A stretch of 30,184 nt of DNA from an uncultured bacterium (GTDB lineage Bacteria > Bdellovibrionota_C > UBA2361 > JANWWW01). Positions within the stretch are counted from its first letter, which is position 1; every line of letters begins with the position of its first letter. The notes under the pieces were generated by a model. It had not been told where the DNA came from and did not search any database. It worked only from the letters and a program-made list of their open reading frames with translations. Positions 7,591-15,676 of this stretch are shown piece by piece. A program made the position numbers and the translations under genes. The stretch is from NCBI GenBank assembly GCA_938038205.1, contig CALHSA010000029.1, forward strand, positions 1-30,184, in the 5' to 3' direction.

Positions 7591-7663
7591 CGCGCCGGGA
7601 AGGATTCGAACCCTCGACCCTCTGATCCGAAGTCAGATGCTCTATCCACTGAGCTACCGGCGC
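7591..7663 (-). tRNA. tRNA-Arg (anticodon TCG)
   Basis: Minus-strand cloverleaf of 73 bases. The acceptor stem GCGCCGG pairs with CCGGCGC, the D arm has GCTC/GAGC, and the anticodon stem TCTGA/TCAGA closes the loop CTTCGGA with anticodon TCG. The T arm is GAGGG TTCGAAT CCTTC, and the discriminator is G. CCA is not encoded. It should read CGA and other CGN codons. Confidence 0.97.
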
Positions 7664-8475
7664 TCATAAAAGATTTTACAAAACTTATCCTAGACTTTCA
7701 TATTGATATAATTTGAGATTGTAATCAGAGCTGATAAAATTCTTGTAATACTCAGGGAATAAAAAGTATTATGCTATCCTTAATTTTCTCCAGCAATTCT
7801 GATGATTCAATCTTGTAGGTGTTAAGAGAAATTAAATCTTCATTTTAATTAAAGATCTGAACTAATTATAGTTGCACTCAAAATTTAAAAATACCTTCCC
7901 TGACATTAAAGTTTATCCTGTGCTCATTTTTATCTGAAAATTTAATTAATGGTTAAATTTTTGCCTCCTAACTAACTTTTGATATTCCGTTTATTACAAT
8001 CATAACAAAAAACTTATAAAACTATTGGTATAATTTAAGCTGCTTAGGTATCAAAGTAAGCAAAAATTAAAAATAATCAACTCAGATTTAAATTTAAAAA
8101 ACTTGTCATTTGCCAATAAACAAAAGAGGTCAGAACTACAGATAATAAAGGGATAGTTTTAATAGTCATAAGTCCACCTACAAATGACTATCTGTAACTG
8201 TCAAGCTAATTTAACTTTTAAGATTCTCTCAGAAGGTTATTTATGAATAAGCAAGATCTTGTTTAAGCTTTTTAACCTCTTTTTAGCAGTTTGCGGTACA
8301 AACAATTTAAGTATAATACAGCTAGTAACAGGAATAACTTTTAGAAAGGCAAGTATAACAATAAGTAGAATCTTAATTTTTTGAGAAATGATTTACATAA
8401 AACAAAATTTCAACTAGGTTTGCATTTTTACACCATACCCCCTAGCAGATCCATTCAGAAAATAAAGTTGGCAGC
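7664..8475. other. Non-coding gap of 812 bases
   Basis: Very A+T-rich, stops in all frames and no tRNA, rRNA, tmRNA or RNase P signature. It contains a few inverted repeats: TACAGATA/TATCTGTA (8137-8144, 8189-8196) nested with ATAGTCAT/ATGACTAT (8162-8169, 8184-8191), and the palindrome CAAGATCTTG at 8252-8261 inside a longer imperfect hairpin at 8234-8278. TTAAGC occurs twice. No degraded gene could be recognised. Confidence 0.7.
8137..8196. repeat. Nested inverted repeat in the non-coding gap
   Basis: The right arm at 8184-8196 (ATGACTATCTGTA) pairs with two separate left arms, TACAGATA at 8137-8144 and ATAGTCAT at 8162-8169, as if one 13-bp stem had been interrupted by about 18 bases. It could fold into alternative hairpins or be a protein site. 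Confidence 0.4.
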
Positions 8476-9954
8476 TCAGCTTGGAAAATTTATATTTTGA
8501 CTAAGAGTAAAAATCCCACCCCAATTTACAACGCAACTTTGCCTTCTCATATAATTTTTCCAGCTATCACTTCCAGCCTCTCGACCTCCTCCAGTTTGTT
8601 TTTCTCCACCAAAAGCTAATCCGATCTCTGCTCCACTAGTACTAGTATTTACATTAGCTAATCCACAGTCAGATCCTCCCAGAAAAGTGAAAGCGACCTG
8701 TAAACTATCAGTGAAAATTGCTGAACTTAAACCTTGAGGAACGGAATTATTAAGTGTTATTGCATCATTAATATCCTCATATTCAAAACAGTACACTAGA
8801 GGAGCAAATGTTTCATTGTTAATCAAATCAAAAGGTGTATTTACCTTAACAAGAGTAGGTTGAACATAATTTCTAACCGGGAACCCATCTAGAAGTTTTC
8901 CTCCATACAGAATTTCTGAATCAGTACAATTTTTTATAAAGTGAACCACCTCTTCAAAACGTAAAGCAGCAGCATCACTAATTAGCGGACCCATCATCAC
9001 CTTAGGGTCTCTAGGATCACCAATAACTACACCTTCAAGTTTTCTGATCATCTTATCCATAAACTGCTCAAATACATCTTTATGTAAAATAAGCCTTCTT
9101 ATTGAGGTACATCTTTGACCTGACGTTCCAACTATACCGAAAAAGCAAGCATTTACTGCCAGGTCTAAGTTAGCATCCTTATGAACGATTACAGCATTAT
9201 TACCTCCTAGCTCAAGAATAACTTTTTTAAAATTTTTAGCACATTTTTGAGCCACATCTGATCCCATTCTCACACTACCTGTTGCAGAGATCAATGCAGT
9301 TCTGTTATTTTCAACCAAGAAAGAACCAGTTTCAGGACCACCAAAAACGGCACATATCAGATTCCCAAAACCCTGTTTCTCACACTCATTTTTTAGGATC
9401 TTCATGAATGTGTATGCAGTTTTTGGAGCAAGCTCAGATGGCTTCCAAACAACCGAGTTTCCACATGTTATTGCTAAAAAAGCATTCCAACTGAAAACCG
9501 CAACCGGAAAATTAAAAGCGGTAATTACTCCACAAACACCTAATGGATGCCACTGTTCAAACATAAAATGATTGATTCGTTCTGAGGGAAAAATTCTCCC
9601 TTCCAAAGTTCTACATAAACCAATGCAAAAATTAATTATATCTAAAGCCTCCTGTATCTCACCTACCGCCTCTTCTCTTATTTTGCCCACTTCCGTCTGA
9701 ATGCAATCAACCAATTCCTCTTTGGCGTTTAATATGGAGTTATATATCGAAGTTAAAAGATCTATCCTTTTGGGCGGCGGGACTTTACTCCAATTTAAAA
9801 ATTCCTGATAGGCAGCTTCACAAACCCTCGAGACTGTATTTTCATCTGCACCATAAAATTCACAAACCACCTCCCCATCTATGGGAGAGGTTTTTATGTA
9901 ATGGTATTTTTTTTCCGACTCAAACTGAGGTATTGATTCAGGGATAGTTTGCAT
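8476..9954 (-). CDS. ALDH7-type aldehyde dehydrogenase (probable aminoadipate-semialdehyde dehydrogenase)
   Basis: 492 residues, typical for the superfamily. EQWHPLGVCGVITAFNFPVAV and NSVVWKPSELAPKTA form the NAD pocket. ILELGGNN carries the general-base Glu, and GTSGQRCTS the catalytic Cys282. The C-terminus reads NTSTSGAEIGLAFGGEKQTGGGREAGSDSWKNYMRRQ, the block that marks the antiquitin/ALDH7 subfamily, including the charged residue used to hold the aminoadipate carboxylate. The expected reaction is 2-aminoadipate 6-semialdehyde to 2-aminoadipate with NAD+. The gene lies 38 bases after the LapA-TPR gene on the same strand and has its own -10-like TATTAT (9961-9966) six bases before ATG. A physiological partner could be the dehydrogenase at 588-1658. 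Confidence 0.9.
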   Translation of the reverse strand: MQTIPESIPQFESEKKYHYIKTSPIDGEVVCEFYGADENTVSRVCEAAYQEFLNWSKVPPPKRIDLLTSIYNSILNAKEELVDCIQTEVGKIREEAVGEIQEALDIINFCIGLCRTLEGRIFPSERINHFMFEQWHPLGVCGVITAFNFPVAVFSWNAFLAITCGNSVVWKPSELAPKTAYTFMKILKNECEKQGFGNLICAVFGGPETGSFLVENNRTALISATGSVRMGSDVAQKCAKNFKKVILELGGNNAVIVHKDANLDLAVNACFFGIVGTSGQRCTSIRRLILHKDVFEQFMDKMIRKLEGVVIGDPRDPKVMMGPLISDAAALRFEEVVHFIKNCTDSEILYGGKLLDGFPVRNYVQPTLVKVNTPFDLINNETFAPLVYCFEYEDINDAITLNNSVPQGLSSAIFTDSLQVAFTFLGGSDCGLANVNTSTSGAEIGLAFGGEKQTGGGREAGSDSWKNYMRRQSCVVNWGGIFTLSQNINFPS

Positions 9955-9992
9955 TAATAAATAATATCACACGGCTTACGAAGAGGTAACAG

Positions 9993-11174
9993 TTAACCAA
10001 CTAAAACAGTGTTAAGTACCCTCAAACTCTCAATTGTCGATCCCTTCTTCAAATTTAAAAGCGCTAGATAAAATTTCCTTAACCGGTCGACTGAAATTTT
10101 GGCAATGCTATTTAGCTCGTCATCAGTGAAAGAATCTAATACTTTTGTTGCATCATTCCATCGATTCAAATTGAGTAGTAGCCTTACTAAATCCAGTTTA
10201 ACAACTGCTTTATCCTCCGAGGATAACTGCTTGGTAAGACTCTCCTCTGCTACTTTAATAGCCTCCTCTACTCTTCCAAGTTGTACCAAAAACTCCCATA
10301 AATCCCTCCAATAAACTGCAGATTCTCCAACCTCTGCCCTCTGACGATAATACTTTAACGCTAAATTAGGATTTGAGTCCTTATAATATCGTGCCATGTA
10401 TTCCATACCAACCAGGCTTAATGGGTACTCTTTCACAAGCTGCTTATTTTCTGCGTACCAATCCTTACCCTCTAAGTAAAGGTGCTCAACCTGAGCTTCC
10501 ATTAGCGCTTGAAACAATTTATGATCTTTTACACCTAATCTCTTTAGCTCAAACACCCATTCTTTGGCTTCCTCTAACCTCCCGAGTTTCAAAGCTAACT
10601 CAGCTCCAAATTTTAAGGATAACAAAGTAGGGACTGTTTGATTAATTGATTTTAGATGATCCATTGCTAGATTTTCTTGACCAAGCTGAATAAGGGTTTG
10701 GGCCAACTCACAAATTAAATAAGGATTAGTTGGAAATTTACCTCTCAATGATTCTAATACTTTCAATTTCTGGTTAGGATCTATTATTGTTTTTACCTTT
10801 TCTATCTCAACAGAAAAATCTAACTCAGGAACCGGGGATTTTAGTTTCTCTGAAATCTCTCTCGCTAATTCTTCCTCTCCCAGCGTTATTACTTGATTAA
10901 GAATAACAGTGTTCTTGTACAAATCAACTAGCTGAGAAATTTGATATTCTTTTGTCTTTAACTGTAGATACCTCAGCATTAAAATCCAAGTGTACCAGAT
11001 AAACCCAATAAAAAATCCGAAACCCAAAGATGCTAGGGTAACAACGCCTAATGGAGCTGATATCGAGTAATCACTCCAAAATTTGACATTGACAATAGTA
11101 AGATTGTTAATTACAAAAACTGCAACAATAGAGAGCAGAGCCAAGCCGATCGCTGTGAGAATAACCAAACGCAT
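9993..11174 (-). CDS. LapA-domain membrane protein fused to TPR repeats (LapB-like)
   Basis: 393 residues from ATG 11174; the in-frame TTG at 11192 would only add residues before the first membrane helix. Two N-terminal membrane helices (residues ~3-22 and ~42-65) flank VNVKFWSDYSISAPLGVV, the layout of the LapA/DUF1049 domain. A coiled linker follows. From ~130 to the end comes a superhelix of TPR-like helix pairs (LAQTLIQLGQENLA, LALKLGRLEEA, EFLVQLGRVEEAIKVAEES, LLLNLNRWNDA). In E. coli, LapA and LapB are separate neighbours; LapB (membrane anchor, TPRs, rubredoxin-like end) controls LpxC and lipopolysaccharide level. Here the two parts are one chain and no rubredoxin Cys knuckles are seen. 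The lipopolysaccharide role is inferred only. Confidence 0.7.
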   Translation of the reverse strand: MRLVILTAIGLALLSIVAVFVINNLTIVNVKFWSDYSISAPLGVVTLASLGFGFFIGFIWYTWILMLRYLQLKTKEYQISQLVDLYKNTVILNQVITLGEEELAREISEKLKSPVPELDFSVEIEKVKTIIDPNQKLKVLESLRGKFPTNPYLICELAQTLIQLGQENLAMDHLKSINQTVPTLLSLKFGAELALKLGRLEEAKEWVFELKRLGVKDHKLFQALMEAQVEHLYLEGKDWYAENKQLVKEYPLSLVGMEYMARYYKDSNPNLALKYYRQRAEVGESAVYWRDLWEFLVQLGRVEEAIKVAEESLTKQLSSEDKAVVKLDLVRLLLNLNRWNDATKVLDSFTDDELNSIAKISVDRLRKFYLALLNLKKGSTIESLRVLNTVLVG

Positions 11175-11239
11175 ACTGTAATCATACAGCAACGATGTGT
11201 AAAACTAAATTATATTTGATAAGATTAAATTATTAATTA

Positions 11240-11611
11240 ATGAGAGTTTTAATTGGTTTAGTGTTTGTTATTTTATTAATTTTTTTTCTTGCTAATCAAA
11301 GTATTGAGAACCAAAAAAAGGTACTTAAACCGAGTGAACTCTTGATGTTTGAGAAAAAAAATCTTGTACGAGTTTTAGGTAACGTGAGAAACATGCGAAT
11401 AGCTAACTCGGGAAATGATTCTTTCTTTTTTGAATTTGAGTTAACTGATGATGTTGCCAGCATTAAAACTGTTTTCTCTGGCTACAAGCCAGAACTCTTG
11501 CAAGAGGGAATCAAAGCTATTGTTGACGGAGATTGGCATTCCGGAACATTGTATGCTGCTTCAGTCCTAACTCAATGCCCATCTAAGTACGAACCGAAAA
11601 AGATCAATTAA
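11240..11611 (+). CDS. ccmE: Cytochrome c maturation haem chaperone CcmE, Cys type
   Basis: 123 residues: one N-terminal membrane anchor (residues ~2-19), then a periplasmic OB-fold (LVRVLGNVRN, FFFEFELTDD, VFSGYKPELLQEGIKAIVDGDW). In E. coli the haem is held covalently by His in HxxxY near the C-terminus; here the site is C-P-S-K-Y, Cys113 and Tyr117, so this is the CxxxY form described for delta-proteobacterial and archaeal systems (System I*). CcmE carries haem from CcmC/CcmB-CcmA to CcmF. First gene of the ccm operon; ATG without Shine-Dalgarno in an AT-rich leader; its stop shares one base with the ccmF start. Confidence 0.88.
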   Translation: MRVLIGLVFVILLIFFLANQSIENQKKVLKPSELLMFEKKNLVRVLGNVRNMRIANSGNDSFFFEFELTDDVASIKTVFSGYKPELLQEGIKAIVDGDWHSGTLYAASVLTQCPSKYEPKKIN

Positions 11612-13392
11612 TGATTGCGAAAATAGGTTGGGCATTTCTATTCGCAAGCTTTTGTTCATTTATTCTAGGATTTATACTTCAATTTTTTAAAGCTAAATTC
11701 ATTGACGATAAGAATATAATAACAACGGCTTTTTTTTTGTGTCTTTCTGCATATCTAACTTTAGTTCTGAGTTTTGTTTTAGATAAGTTTTATGTTTATG
11801 CAGTATACCAATACTCAGAGGTTGATTTAGATTTAATTTATAAGATTGCTGCATCATGGAGTGGCATGCATGGATCTTTGTTGCTTTGGACCACCGTTTT
11901 GGTATTATTCATATACTTAGGAGTTAAAAATTTTGAATTAAAAAAATTAGATTCAATATTTATTTACTTTAGTGCAATCTTCTTAACTGGATTATCATTG
12001 TTTCTTGTCAATCCTTTCCAATATGTTACAGTTTCAGGATCTGTTCCTGCAGATGGGCTTGGCCTTAACCCACTTCTTCATAATGGATTCATGTTGGCCC
12101 ATCCAATTTTTACATATCTTGGACTTAACTCTAGTGTGTATTTGGTTTTGAAAAACAGCTCTGAGAGACAGGCAAACAAAATTGATAATCTTGAGGCTTT
12201 TGGTTGGATATGTTTAACAGTGGGAATTTTTTTAGGCGGCATCTGGGCCTACCTAGAGCTTGGATGGGGTGGTTATTGGGCCTGGGATCCGGTTGAAAAC
12301 TCATCTTTCATACCTTGGTTAAGTTACACTGCCTATTTACATCTTTTCAAATACAAAGCGGGTGAAAAGTACAGAAAATTTTTAGCATATTTGACTCATT
12401 TTTTTGCCATTTTTGGAACATTCCTTACACGAACCGGGTTTGTTCAGTCTGTTCATACTTTTTCAAACTCAGAAATGGGTTGGTACTTAAAGTTTTATGT
12501 TTTCTTTGCGTTGATTTTAACATTCTATAATTTTTTAACAGCCATACGAAAACAAGAAAAAACACAGAATCGATTTGAATTATTAATGTCCCTTCAAACT
12601 CTAACTTTCGTATTTTACGCTTTATCTATCCTTTGGGGAGTACTATATGGTCCTTTAGCAGATCTTCTTTTTGGTGAGCAGGTGATTCTTGGTATACCTT
12701 TTTTTGATGCAATATCACTACCATACTGGGGTATTTTGCTATCTATCATGCCTTTTGGATTTCTTTACCGTAGTAGTGGCGAAACAAGGGGTACTCTAGT
12801 ATCAGTGATTGCATCTTTTATTATTGCTATTAAAGCATACTGGTCGTTTGATAGCATTTCAAGTATAGATGCTATTTTCATTGCAATTTTTTGTTTTAAT
12901 ACTATCTGCTATACATTAAAACTATTCAGGTCAAAAACAAGTGACCAAGTATTACTTCTTTTGGTTCACTTCTTTGTAATTCTTACTGGTGTAGGAATCT
13001 TTTTTTCATACAATAAAAAAATAGAGATCAACCTAAGACTGGAGAGAGATAATCCAAAAGAGTTGTTTAACCACATTATCGTATTCAAAGGAATCGAGGT
13101 CGAAAAAAACAGGATTTTTGAGGAGGTAAAAGCAAAAATACTAATAGATAACAAGTTGGTTAAACCAGCATCTAGGTATTATTTCAAAAAAAATCAGGTG
13201 ACTGCAGAAATAGGTTTAGTAACGGAAATAAAAAAAGACATTTACATTTCTTTAGTTGAAATAGCGGAGGATGGCGAAACTGTAGCAGTCAAAGTTTACT
13301 TTAATCCTTGGGTTATTTTAGTTTGGTTGGGAATTACTGGCCTCTTAGTCTCTTACACACTTTATCGAATTCATGGTTATTTTAGATTGTAG
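11611..13392 (+). CDS. ccmF: Cytochrome c haem lyase subunit CcmF
   Basis: 593 residues with many membrane helices. The WWD signature WGGYWAWDPVENSSFIPW (residues 219-236) is intact. Haem-ligand candidates are H164 in MLAHPIFTYLG and H282 in FLTRTGFVQSVHTF, matching the family blocks around these motifs. A long C-terminal periplasmic region (from ~residue 470, KKIEINLRLERDN) precedes the last membrane helix. CcmF takes haem from holo-CcmE and attaches it to the CxxCH of apocytochrome c. About 50 residues shorter than the E. coli protein. The start overlaps ccmE by one base (TAATG) and the end overlaps ccmA by 20 bases, indicating translational coupling. Confidence 0.95.
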   Translation: MIAKIGWAFLFASFCSFILGFILQFFKAKFIDDKNIITTAFFLCLSAYLTLVLSFVLDKFYVYAVYQYSEVDLDLIYKIAASWSGMHGSLLLWTTVLVLFIYLGVKNFELKKLDSIFIYFSAIFLTGLSLFLVNPFQYVTVSGSVPADGLGLNPLLHNGFMLAHPIFTYLGLNSSVYLVLKNSSERQANKIDNLEAFGWICLTVGIFLGGIWAYLELGWGGYWAWDPVENSSFIPWLSYTAYLHLFKYKAGEKYRKFLAYLTHFFAIFGTFLTRTGFVQSVHTFSNSEMGWYLKFYVFFALILTFYNFLTAIRKQEKTQNRFELLMSLQTLTFVFYALSILWGVLYGPLADLLFGEQVILGIPFFDAISLPYWGILLSIMPFGFLYRSSGETRGTLVSVIASFIIAIKAYWSFDSISSIDAIFIAIFCFNTICYTLKLFRSKTSDQVLLLLVHFFVILTGVGIFFSYNKKIEINLRLERDNPKELFNHIIVFKGIEVEKNRIFEEVKAKILIDNKLVKPASRYYFKKNQVTAEIGLVTEIKKDIYISLVEIAEDGETVAVKVYFNPWVILVWLGITGLLVSYTLYRIHGYFRL

Positions 13393-13912
13393 TATTTCGA
13401 AGCTCTTTCGTGGTCAAAAGCTAGTTATAAAAAACTCGAGAATTCAGGTATGCCAAGGTGATAGAGTTTACTTAAAAGGTTTGAATGGGGTTGGCAAAAC
13501 ATCGCTTTTGCTAGCTTTATCAAATCAACTTGATTTTAAAGGCTTCTTACACAAAGAGATGAGAGCCCTTTATATACCCCCTAAAGGAGTTTTTTTTGAT
13601 TTTCTAACTCCAGAGGAAAATTCTAGAATATTACTACTAAAAGATATAACCTCTCCAAAAGAAATCATGCTAAATTTAAGCGCTGGTCAAAGAATTTTTT
13701 GGGAGCTTTCTCTATTGATAAATTCAAGTGACATTATCTACTTACTTGATGATTGCTTAAGTTATCTCGATTCAGAACTGCTTCAAATAATTTTTAATTT
13801 AATATCCAAGTTGAACCGAACCTGTATTTTTGCCTCTCAAGATGAAAGAGTAAGTAACTTTGCAACAAAAATATATGAAATTAGAGATAAAAAAATTTTT
13901 CAATCTAGCTAA
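13373..13912 (+). CDS. ccmA: CcmA-like ABC ATPase subunit with altered catalytic residues
   Basis: 179 residues, short for an ABC ATPase and a little under the ~205 of E. coli CcmA. Walker A GLNGVGKT (36-43) and the signature LSAGQ (102-106, as in many CcmA) are intact. Walker B IIYLLDD ends in Asp127 where the catalytic Glu is expected. The D-loop is SYLD (130-133). The switch position reads ASQDE, with Gln156 instead of His. In E. coli, CcmA with CcmB releases holo-CcmE from CcmC at the cost of ATP. Identity rests on these motifs and on its place between ccmF and ccmB. The gene overlaps both neighbours. Confidence 0.8.
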   Translation: MVILDCSISKLFRGQKLVIKNSRIQVCQGDRVYLKGLNGVGKTSLLLALSNQLDFKGFLHKEMRALYIPPKGVFFDFLTPEENSRILLLKDITSPKEIMLNLSAGQRIFWELSLLINSSDIIYLLDDCLSYLDSELLQIIFNLISKLNRTCIFASQDERVSNFATKIYEIRDKKIFQSS

Positions 13913-14501
13913 AGCAACCGCTTTAACGGAAATTCGAGGAGGTGCGTTTTTAAAAATTTCTATGATTCTAGCAGCCCTGGTAGTTTTTGTTGTTTACTTA
14001 GTTAACCTTATGATTCCAGCTCCTAGCTTTCAAGCAGATAGATTCTTTATTTGGTATTGGCTTACATCGATTTGCATCATTCAGATAATTCTCGTTTATC
14101 AAATTAACAGAACAGAGTTAAAATCGCTTTTACAACTTTTGATTATTAATGGATACGGATCAAATCAACTGACTTTATTTTATTCATCATATTTTTTCCT
14201 CGTTTCAATAATATTCGAGGCCATTGTGACGTTCTTACCACAAACCTTTATGGAAGGTTTGCCAACAGCTGATTTGATATCAATATTAGTAACCTCGTCG
14301 TTAATTTTTTCTCAGATTCTTTTATATGTAGTGACTAATAAAACAACGATATTTCCCTTAGCTATTTTAATTTTAGGTTTTAATTTAGTAGTTTCATTTA
14401 ATTTAGTCGAAAAGACCAATTACACTTTTAATCTACTGGCTATTTTTTTATCGTTAGTATTGTATAAACTAAATCATGACTCTATTAGAGTACTTGGTTA
14501 A
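13875..14501 (+). CDS. ccmB: CcmB-like membrane subunit of the haem-chaperone release transporter
   Basis: 208 residues from ATG 13875; an in-frame TTG at 13860 would add five. After a short basic start (KKFFNLAKATALTEIRGG) there are six hydrophobic helices, as in CcmB (about 220 residues, six helices). Sequence conservation is low, and the expected FxREPDQG-type block is not obvious, so the name relies on topology, length, and its place between ccmA and ccmC. It overlaps ccmA by 38 bases and ccmC by 26 bases. No Shine-Dalgarno. Confidence 0.65.
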   Translation: MKLEIKKFFNLAKATALTEIRGGAFLKISMILAALVVFVVYLVNLMIPAPSFQADRFFIWYWLTSICIIQIILVYQINRTELKSLLQLLIINGYGSNQLTLFYSSYFFLVSIIFEAIVTFLPQTFMEGLPTADLISILVTSSLIFSQILLYVVTNKTTIFPLAILILGFNLVVSFNLVEKTNYTFNLLAIFLSLVLYKLNHDSIRVLG

Positions 14502-15114
14502 CTCACTCTTATTTCTTTTGACAATTGTGAGCATAAGTCTAGCTCCTCCAGAAGCAATTTTATCAACGAGTCAAAAAATAATGTATCTAAAATTGGGATG
14601 CATTTTTTCTACTTATGGAATGGTGCTAATTAGTTTCTTTGCCACAATCACATATCTAATACAAAAAAAAATTTTTTGGCAGGCTATTGTTAAAGAAGCT
14701 CTTGAGCTTGCTTTTTTTCTCTCCACAGCCTCAATAATAATGGGATCATTATGGGCCAAATTTGCTTGGAATACTTTTTTTAGTTTCGAGCCAAGATTAC
14801 TCTCGTTCTTAGTTCTTTGGTTAATCCTCCTAGCGGCTTTCACAGCTCCAAAGGAAGGTCCAAGATCAATACAATTTTACTCGCTGATTTCAGTATTGAG
14901 TGTAATATCGATACCTATTATAAAAGTATCAATTGAGTGGCTACCTGAAGACTACAGATTGCATCCTCAAATCATTTCAAAAGGTGGTTTAGAGTCTTTA
15001 TATTTTAGGATCCCTCTGATCATCAGTACAATTTTTACGTTTATTTTAAGTCTAACGCTTTTAGTTAAAGCTGTTAAAGCGCAAATGATTTATTTCAAGA
15101 TAAGGTATGGCTGA
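14476..15114 (+). CDS. ccmC: CcmC-like haem protein with altered haem-binding motifs
   Basis: 212 residues, six membrane helices. Alignment by eye to CcmC is clear around QKIMYL, MGSLWAKFAWNT, PRLLSFLVLW and ISIPIIKVSIEW. Key residues differ: the first haem-ligand His (E. coli H60, in MYIHVP) is Lys39 here (MYLKL), and the WWD motif (WGTWWVWDARL) reads WNTFFSFEPRL at 98-108. The second His is kept as H163 in RLHPQ. CcmC normally loads haem onto CcmE, so loading must work differently or this protein must have a changed role. It overlaps ccmB by 26 bases and ccmD by 8. Confidence 0.8.
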   Translation: MTLLEYLVNSLLFLLTIVSISLAPPEAILSTSQKIMYLKLGCIFSTYGMVLISFFATITYLIQKKIFWQAIVKEALELAFFLSTASIIMGSLWAKFAWNTFFSFEPRLLSFLVLWLILLAAFTAPKEGPRSIQFYSLISVLSVISIPIIKVSIEWLPEDYRLHPQIISKGGLESLYFRIPLIISTIFTFILSLTLLVKAVKAQMIYFKIRYG

Positions 15115-15244
15115 TATAGTCTTTTTACTATCGAGTTTAACTTTTTGGATTATAATCCTTATTTACTTAAGCAGAATTAACAAAAAACTTCACTCTCTTG
15201 AAAAAGAGTTAGCTGAAGAGAAAAATGAAAAATTGGATGATTAA
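15107..15244 (+). CDS. ccmD: Small membrane protein at the CcmD position
   Basis: A 45-residue frame starting ATG 15107, with AAGG just upstream, overlapping the ccmC stop by 8 bases. One membrane helix (residues ~4-20: [17 protein letters not shown]) is followed by a charged, probably helical tail ([23 protein letters not shown]). Size, topology and place directly after ccmC match CcmD, which helps release holo-CcmE from CcmABC. CcmD sequences are poorly conserved, so position is the main evidence. Its stop overlaps the convergent rpsK by 4 bases and ends the operon; no ccmG, ccmH or ccmI follows. Confidence 0.75.
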   Translation: MADIVFLLSSLTFWIIILIYLSRINKKLHSLEKELAEEKNEKLDD

Positions 15245-15630
15245 ACTCTTCGAGTTTTTCTTGGCCTACATCCGTTGTGTGGAATAGGTGTGACGTCCCT
15301 TATAAACTTAATTTTTATTCCAGCTTGACTAATTGCTCTAACTGCTGTTTCCCTTCCTGCACCAATACCTTTCAGAAGAACTCCAACAGTTTTGATACCA
15401 AATTCTTTTGCTTTCTCAGCCGCCCTGGTGCCGGCAACTTGAGCAGCAAACGGAGTACCTTTTTTTGTACCTTTAAAACCACAAGCTCCAGCACTCGATG
15501 AACAGATTGCATTACCAGCTAAATCAGTAAATGTAATCAAAGTGTTGTTAAAAGAGGAAAATATATGAGCATAACCTGAGGAAACACTTTTCTTTACTTT
15601 CTTTTTTTGTTTTTCTTGAGTTTTTGCCAT
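15241..15630 (-). CDS. rpsK: 30S ribosomal protein S11
   Basis: 129 residues, normal length. After a lysine-rich start come [55 protein letters not shown] and the terminal [18 protein letters not shown], all diagnostic. S11 binds the 16S platform near the decoding site. It normally lies between rpsM and rpsD in the alpha operon; here it is alone, flanked by the convergent ccm operon and the divergent leuS. ATG without Shine-Dalgarno; candidate promoter directly upstream. Confidence 0.98.
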   Translation of the reverse strand: MAKTQEKQKKKVKKSVSSGYAHIFSSFNNTLITFTDLAGNAICSSSAGACGFKGTKKGTPFAAQVAGTRAAEKAKEFGIKTVGVLLKGIGAGRETAVRAISQAGIKIKFIRDVTPIPHNGCRPRKTRRV

Positions 15631-15640
15631 TTAGGCCATT

Positions 15641-15669
15641 AGTTTAACAGAATTCTTACAATCCTTCAA
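15641..15669 (-). promoter_or_regulatory. Candidate rpsK promoter
   Basis: On the minus strand TTGAAG (15664-15669), 17 bases, TAAACT (15641-15646), then 10 bases to the ATG. It lies back-to-back with the leuS promoter. Confidence 0.35.
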
Positions 15670-15676
15670 ACAGACC

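Noticed and set aside
7591-8475. Integrated mobile element at the tRNA-Arg gene
   Set aside because: No integrase, transposase, repeated tRNA end or phage-like gene is present in or next to the gap.
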